Assembly: GCF_004798865.1 (NCBI RefSeq)
Contig: NW_025335317.1
Location: 21,568,354 to 21,632,353 of the forward strand
Length of the DNA stretch: 64,000 nucleotides
From: Varanus komodoensis
Lineage: Eukaryota; Chordata; Lepidosauria; Squamata; Varanidae
Direction of reading: 5' to 3'
In this document: positions 58,085-64,000 of the stretch, piece after piece
Numbering within the stretch: the stretch's first letter is position 1
Layout of the letters: each line of letters starts with the position of its first letter
The notes under the pieces: model-generated
What the model was told of the DNA's origin: nothing
What the model saw: only the letters and a program-made list of their open reading frames with translations
Database searches by the model: none
Position numbers and translations under genes: made by a program

Positions 58085-59260
58085 TAATCCTGCTGTATAA
58101 CAAGCCAGAGAGAGGTGGTCCAGCAAAGTTCCACAAGAATTATGTACTAGGATAGCTCCATTAGCTGCAATCAGAGTTTGCAATAACTTGGGGAGAGTGC
58201 ACACTGAGAACAGCAGGGTAAAATACAAACAATTATCTTGTCTCCTTGAACAACGAAACTACATATTTGGTGCTTGTATTGTTCTGCTTGGTGCTTCATG
58301 CAGGTGACACATGCTAAATGTAGTTTACAACTTTTTTTAAAAAATGGATTAAACTGGTACAATATAGATGTAATCACACAGTCCAAAGTCAAACAGTAAA
58401 ATATGCTTGACAGTTTGAAATGTCCAGAATAGGAAGTACCAAAATCCATATAAGTTGGTGGAGAACACTGATAAAAAGATTTTGTTAGATATAACACAAA
58501 TGTGGAAATCTGCTTTGGTTAGCAGATACTATCATTTGTATCACTTGTTTGAATTGGAAGCCCCTCTTATGCCACCCTCTGGAAGGCATGATGACTAACT
58601 CACAATTTATTTGAATAACATTCATATCTTTGCAAGTACTTAAAATGCTGAAATTGCATGAGAGCTGAAGTTGTTCCTGTAAGTGTGATTTTTGCACATC
58701 ATAAATTACATTCGTCTCCATCTCTTTCTCATGTTTTTTCAGTACAGCATTCCCTATCCATTTTAATCAACTCCCAAAGAACACATTTTCGTTAGTAACA
58801 TATTTGAAGGAGAAATCATCTGCACTGTAGGAAACAATAAATTAAATGTGTAGAAAATGTCTGTGACTATTCATAGTATGTGAGTATTGACATGCAGTTG
58901 ATACAGGATTTAGCCCTAGGAGTCCATAATCTTCAGAACTTTGAAAATCATGAGCATCCAATGCAGGGTGAGAGCAGCAACCTGAAGCCTGGGAGGATAT
59001 TTCATATCTTGGAAGCACCAGTCTCTCTTCCTTCCCTGCTTTCTCCCCAAACACCTGCTAAACTACTTTTGAAGTGATCTTGGAGAAACAGCCAGTCCAG
59101 CTTTCTGCCTCTGCCTTTACTGTAGCAGTGGGGAGCACTTTGAACTCAGAGTCCCAGCTCCAACACAGGGAGAAAGCCTATGGCCCTCCAGACGCTGTGC
59201 AGGGGCCATAGAATGACTCTGCCCTTTCTTTATTGCATATGGTTCCTCAGAGAATTATGA
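58085..59260. other. intron-like stretch
   Basis: No exon, gene or repeat family recognised. The frame at 58171-58497 (minus, 108 codons) has no family resemblance. Confidence 0.45.
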
Positions 59261-59264
59261 ATCT

Positions 59265-60670
59265 AGTTGTCTCTCTTTCACCATGTTAAAAACTAGTATA
59301 GGGAAATAAATCACTAACAGCACTAAGGCCAATAATAAAGAATCTTTAAATATATCAAAAGCAAGAAACCAGCTAGGGTGGCAGGGGAAACAAACAGAGG
59401 ATAATGAGATTGTGGAGAAATTGAATGAATTCTTTTTGTCAGACTTCACTAAAGAAGATATCAAGCAGATATTTATATCTGATCTGATAGACTCAAGAAG
59501 GGAATCTAAGGAGCTAAGGCAAATGGTAGTAACAAAATTCTCAGATAAAATGAAAGATAAATCACCCCACCAACATGGCATTCATTCTAGAGTTCTTAAA
59601 GAACTCAACTGTGAAGTTGCTATCCAGACATATATATTTATATTTATATTTATATTTATATAGCATGGCCCTGTGATCATCCTTTGCACAAGAGGACAGG
59701 AGAATGGGTGATGTAATGCCAATTTTTAAAACAAAACCAGGAAGCCTTTGGGAAATACAAGACAACTAGTTTATTGGGTCAATGCTTTTGAATGTGGTCA
59801 TAAATGGTTTGAAATTGGGAATGAGCAGTGAGGTGGCTAAATTTGCCAATAAGGTAGTTAAGACTAAAGGGATTGTGAAGAGCTACAAAAGATTTTCTCC
59901 AGAGTAGGAGAATAAACATCACAATGGAAAATGCTAGTCAATATCAGCAAGTATATGGTGATGTATATTGAGGCTACAAATCCTACCTTCACATATAAGT
60001 TGATGGGGTCTGAACTGAGTGTGCCCAACAACAAAGAGATATTGGCTGATGTGGTGGTCCATGCAGGGAAATGTCGACCCAGAATGTGGCTGCCATGAAA
60101 AACCCAGATTCCATGTCAGGTATAACAGAAAACAATCAACAATAAAACAGCCCATATCATACTGCCTTTATACAATTTATGGTGTAACCACACTTGTGTC
60201 CAGTGCTGATCACCACACCAGAGAAGGATTTTGTAGTGCTCAAGCAACTCCTGTGTGAGGAACAGTTAAAATATCTGCAACTGTTAATCTAAAGAAAATG
60301 CAAGTGAGGAGAAACATGAAGTGCATGATGTGGCTCATCATTCATAGTACTAGGAGCTGGGGTTGAAACTGATTAATGGGATATTAAGGAAACATAAATT
60401 GAAACATTTCTGCACACAGCACATAAACTATGGAATTTATCACCCTTATATGTAATGATGGACACCAGTTTCGCTGGCTTTAAAAAGGATTAAATAAATT
60501 CCTGGGGCATAAATGGCTTCTAGTTCTGATGCCCATATAATATCCAAGGCAGTATGTCTATGTACCCCAGTTGCAAGTGGGCACTATTGCACACATGTCC
60601 TGTTTGTGAGTTTTTGTAGGCATTGTGGGAACAGAATGTGGGATTAGGCTTATCCTTGTGTTCTTTCAGG
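59265..60670 (+). mobile_element. old CR1 LINE (L3-like), about 1.4 kb
   Basis: The plus-strand order follows CR1 ORF2. EIVEKLNEFFLSDFTKED (compare LNEFFASVFT) is followed by DKSPHQHGIHSRVLKELNCE (compare DKSxGPDGIHPRVLKEL), both in RT fingers. Then, after an AT-rich hexamer insertion and many breaks, come VMPIFKTKPGSLGKYKTTSL, SEVAKFAN (compare KFADDTKL), the late 'actatggaatttatcaccc' motif and the 3' end 'cctgtttgtgagtttttgta' / 'ggcattgtgggaacagaatg'. Multiple stops, shifts and internal deletions make it a fossil. It sits in the presumed first intron in sense orientation. Confidence 0.82.
59628..59662. repeat. (TATTTA)n microsatellite within the CR1
   Basis: About five hexamer units interrupt the CR1 coding remnant. 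Likely expansion after insertion. Confidence 0.85.
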
Positions 60671-60674
60671 GACC

Positions 60675-61200
60675 TGCATCATTAGGGCATTATGGAGTGC
60701 AACAAGCTGAGGAGAAAATCATGGCAGAACCACATAGAACTGCCTAGTATTCCAATGAATATATTTGCCCATAGTGTTGCTTCAGCCCTGCTTTGCTTGC
60801 TTCAAATGTTAGTGATGTGCCACTTTCTGTAAGTGAAGGATGCTTGCCTGCCTCTAGAAAGAGAATGGGGTGCTTGGTGATAATGATGTCAAGTAGTTTG
60901 TAACAGTGGTAAGTGGTCTCAGTTCTCATTTGGCATTCATGCAAGAGTTTGTATCTTGTTTCTCAACTTTCTTAGCAAGGTGTTCCCTTCCTTAGCAAGG
61001 TTTCTAAGTTGTTTCATTTTCCAAAATCATGCCTGAAGTCATCATTGGGGTAGAAAGACTATATACCTCTAATGTGCCTTGTAACTTTTGAATCCTCCTT
61101 CACTCCCTTTTAGATCCTCCCGGCAACCCTGCCCCACCACAGCCATAAGAATTCTTCCGGGTCACACAAGGATTCATATGATCAGCATTCTGTTCACATA
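60675..61200. other. intron-like stretch
   Basis: No recognised gene or repeat. Confidence 0.45.
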
Positions 61201-61204
61201 GTGG

Positions 61205-61690
61205 TCACCAGTCTGCCCAGGAGACCCTCAGGCAGTGCAAGAATGCAGCAGCACCCTTCCATCCATATTCCCAGAAGCTGATGTACACAGATGTACTGTC
61301 TCTGATGCTGAAGGTGGCATACAGCCAATCAGGACTAGCAGCCATTGGTAGCCCTCTCATCCATGAATTGGCCCAGTTCCCTTTAAAAGCATCCAAAGGG
61401 GTGACCATCACTCCATCTTGTGGAAGACAGTTCCATAGTTTAACTATGTACTACATGATGAAGCACTTCCTTTTATTTGTCTTGAATTTCCCACCAATCA
61501 ACTTCAGGGGATGCTCTCAGTTCCAGGGCTATGGGAAACAGAGAAAAATGTCTCCCTCTCCACTTTCTCCACACCATGCATAATTCAGAACACCTCCATC
61601 ATGTCTCCTTTTAATTACATTTTTCCCATAAGCTGCAGAATCCTAGGTGTTGTAACTTTGTCATAGGCATTGCTCCAATCCCTTGATTAT
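61205..61690 (-). mobile_element. CR1 LINE 3' UTR and C-terminal fragment (L3-like)
   Basis: The plus strand reads 'ggtgaccatcactccatctt', 'gtggaagacagttccatagt', 'gaagcacttccttttatttg', 'ctccacaccatgcataattc' and 'acacctccatcatgtctcc', the reverse complement of the amniote CR1/L3 consensus pattern. It is the same family as 59265-60670, in opposite orientation about 0.5 kb downstream. It is non-coding or broken. Confidence 0.82.
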
Positions 61691-61694
61691 GTCC

Positions 61695-64000
61695 TACAAG
61701 ACAGAAGGCAAGAACTGAGCCATCAAAGTGGATGTCAAAAAGCTACAAATGCTTGTGCTTATGGTGCTTAATTATGTATGCATAATATATACGTAACATG
61801 TGGCCCTTGTGGAAGCCATTGTAACTGCTTCCTTCCTACAGAGAAGGAATTGGTTTAAAGTTCTCACTCATAGTCCCTTATTCCCTTTTAGCTTTGTGAG
61901 TAATAAGTTCTGATCACTGAAGCTTCCGTGAAAGTTCAGGAAATGTTTATTAGAAAGAGAAGGAATAGATAGTCATGTATGTTGTACCATGTGGTCTGGG
62001 ATTTTCCTTCTCTAGTTCTTTACTGACAGTCCCTGATGCTGAAACTGTGAGGATACCCTTAGTTGTGCAGACCCCTAGTGGTGACAAGGTAATTGCTCTT
62101 TTCTCTCTGTTTAGCAGTTCCTTGGTTGGATCTATCATGATTGATTTGGCACCTTGACTGTGGTATATTTTGATTGTGAGATGTCTCTTCCTCCTCCTCC
62201 TCTTTGCTCATGTATTGGCTCTTATTCCATAATTACTTAATACAGTCTTTGACCCTTAGTTGAGCGTTATGCTTGGCTAAATACAAATCCTTTCCTTGAG
62301 TTCTTTTGTTTTGCAATGAGACATAGAAAAAGTAACATATTGTATGTCTCTCAGCATTTTGCATGTCTGTCAAAGAACTTGAAAAATGTTCTTATTTCCT
62401 CTGAGGTATGGAAGAAGTAAGAAACATTTGGACATTTCTCACTGTTTATTACTTTCTCCATACCTGCAGAAAAATACCAAAAGATGTTGCTTTCCCTAAG
62501 ACTTTTGCATATGCTAGGCAGTGCCACCAAGGGTTGCTGGTAAACAGCCAGAAATAGAGAGTGGTAGTTGAAACATATGATGACTGAAAGAAGGGGTATA
62601 ACAAATTTCTCATCCAGTGCATCTTGTCTGCCACTGGAATCCAAAAGATTTGAGAGAACAGCATTCTGGTGAGTTAGCCCTTGCCTGCGAGTAAGATCTG
62701 CCACTCAGCTAGGAATATTTTCTCTGTGACCTGCTGTAGCCCAGGAGATCTTGCAGTATTTAGGACACTGGAAGACCAGGGTAAAAACCTTTTGTACACC
62801 TTGCTCTTTTCTAGCAAATCTTGTATATTTTATTTTGTGCTGAATATGATATAAACAATATTAGAGATATCAGTTAGTAATAGGATGTTAATACTCAGTG
62901 AATGGGCTTGCATGACACAAGAAGCCTTTGTGAAATACTGCTAATATTGTTGCCTTTCCCAGATGCTGTTTCAAAGTTCCTGCATGTCAGATTAGTTTTC
63001 TGGAACCACAGAGAGAATTGACAGTCTGTTGGGTTTCCAGGCTTCAGTGTAGTTTTCCCAGTTAACTGAGCCCAGGATCCCCGTTTTACCACTGTTTCAT
63101 GGAAATGCTGTTAAGTACCTTGGCGACAGAGAGCACAGAAGTGGCTGTTTCTAGCCTTCTGTTGTCAGCCCTCTAGAAACAGATGCGTCATTGCTCACTT
63201 AATTCTCATTGGCCTTGCAGTGCGCCCATCTCACTGTATACATTTGGGGAAAGGGAGACAGTGAAAATGTATGGAGGAAGAAGGGGTGAATTATGGCAAA
63301 ATGGTTTGTTTTCATTTAATAAAAATCCTTTTGGAGAACTGCGGCATACGTGCAGGTACACTCGGGAGAAGGAATGGGAAACCTGCCTCAGGACTAGGGT
63401 TGGGACAGAACTCAGTGGAATCTGCCCCCAAGCACTTGTGGATGCTGCCTTCACAGGGCTTGCAAGAGGTGCCATTCCAGCTGGAAGAAACAACAACTTT
63501 CTTCCACATCAGACAAACAAAGGCTGCAGACAAAGGTGGCTGCACATGGCATGGAAGAAGGACACTGTTTCGCACAGCCTGTGGGCTCTATTGTTTGCAA
63601 GCACCCTGCAAACATTGGGAATGCTCACCAGGAAATTGAAGTCAAGAATGCGACAAAGTGGACCAGAGTCCAGAGAAATCAGCCCAGGAAATCCAATGGA
63701 TTCCCGGAAGAAAAACAGATTCCGCATGAAATTCCTACTCATCAGGAGGAGCTACTGTAGTTCTTAGGCAAGAATAGGGAAAGGATGGGGATTTTACTCA
63801 TGGGGTTTACCAGGATGTATGGTGATGCTGGGAGGACAAAGCAGAGAGTGCAGAAACCAGACTGCCTGGGTAACCGCGGAATCATCTGACCAGTAAGCGT
63901 AGGCAAAGATCTTTGTGCCATGGAAACAGCACAGAGTTGTTTGCCATATCATGTGAACCCAGCCAATAAAAGTAAATGCTTGTTGTGTAAATGCCAGTTC
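61695..64000. other. intron-like stretch with one unassigned open frame
   Basis: No transposon was recognised. A plus-strand open frame of 194 codons (63183-63767) overlaps a second plus frame of 122 codons and several minus frames. The translation has basic C-terminal sequence (RKLKSRMRQ, SRKKNRFRMK) but no family I recognise. The segment is less AT-rich than its surroundings. I would not call it a gene without cross-species or transcript support. Confidence 0.35.

Overview
The window is AT-rich, intron-poor vertebrate DNA, most likely from a squamate reptile (a lizard). The evidence is its repeats. CR1, L2, L1 and BovB/RTE LINEs occur side by side, and with them tRNA-headed SINEs of the kind found in lizards and snakes, short palindromic DNA-transposon-like repeats and abundant microsatellites. 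No complete host protein-coding gene, rRNA, functional tRNA, CRISPR array or operon is visible.

Layout. 0-10.7 kb is mostly unique AT-rich DNA with L2 and CR1 3' fragments, a SINE fragment and two inverted-repeat elements. 10.7-27.7 kb holds a CR1 copy, two SINEs, microsatellites and L2 ends. 27.7-30.36 kb is a 5'-truncated L1 with a recognisable reverse transcriptase, interrupted by a 100-base assembly gap that carries the marks of a local misassembly. 30.4-37.9 kb has two more CR1 copies of the same subfamily and orientation, old SINEs and palindromic repeats. 38-44 kb is repeat-poor and rich in homeodomain-type AT motifs, so it is the best place to look for conserved regulatory elements. 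44-54 kb is dense in repeats: two SINEs, a long L2, a BovB 3' end with an open 196-codon reading frame, a young L2 nested inside an older L2, and a second RTE-type fragment. 54.4-56.1 kb is a strong CpG island with a long CT tract and a consensus splice donor; it looks like the promoter and a largely non-coding first exon of a plus-strand gene whose body would lie beyond the window. 56.1-64 kb is intron-like and contains old CR1 copies.

If the promoter reading is right, the first 54 kb is intergenic upstream DNA and the last 8 kb is the start of a first intron. The gene cannot be named from what is visible. The coding sequences that can be recognised are transposon-derived and mostly broken or truncated; the best preserved are the BovB and young L2 C-terminal frames.
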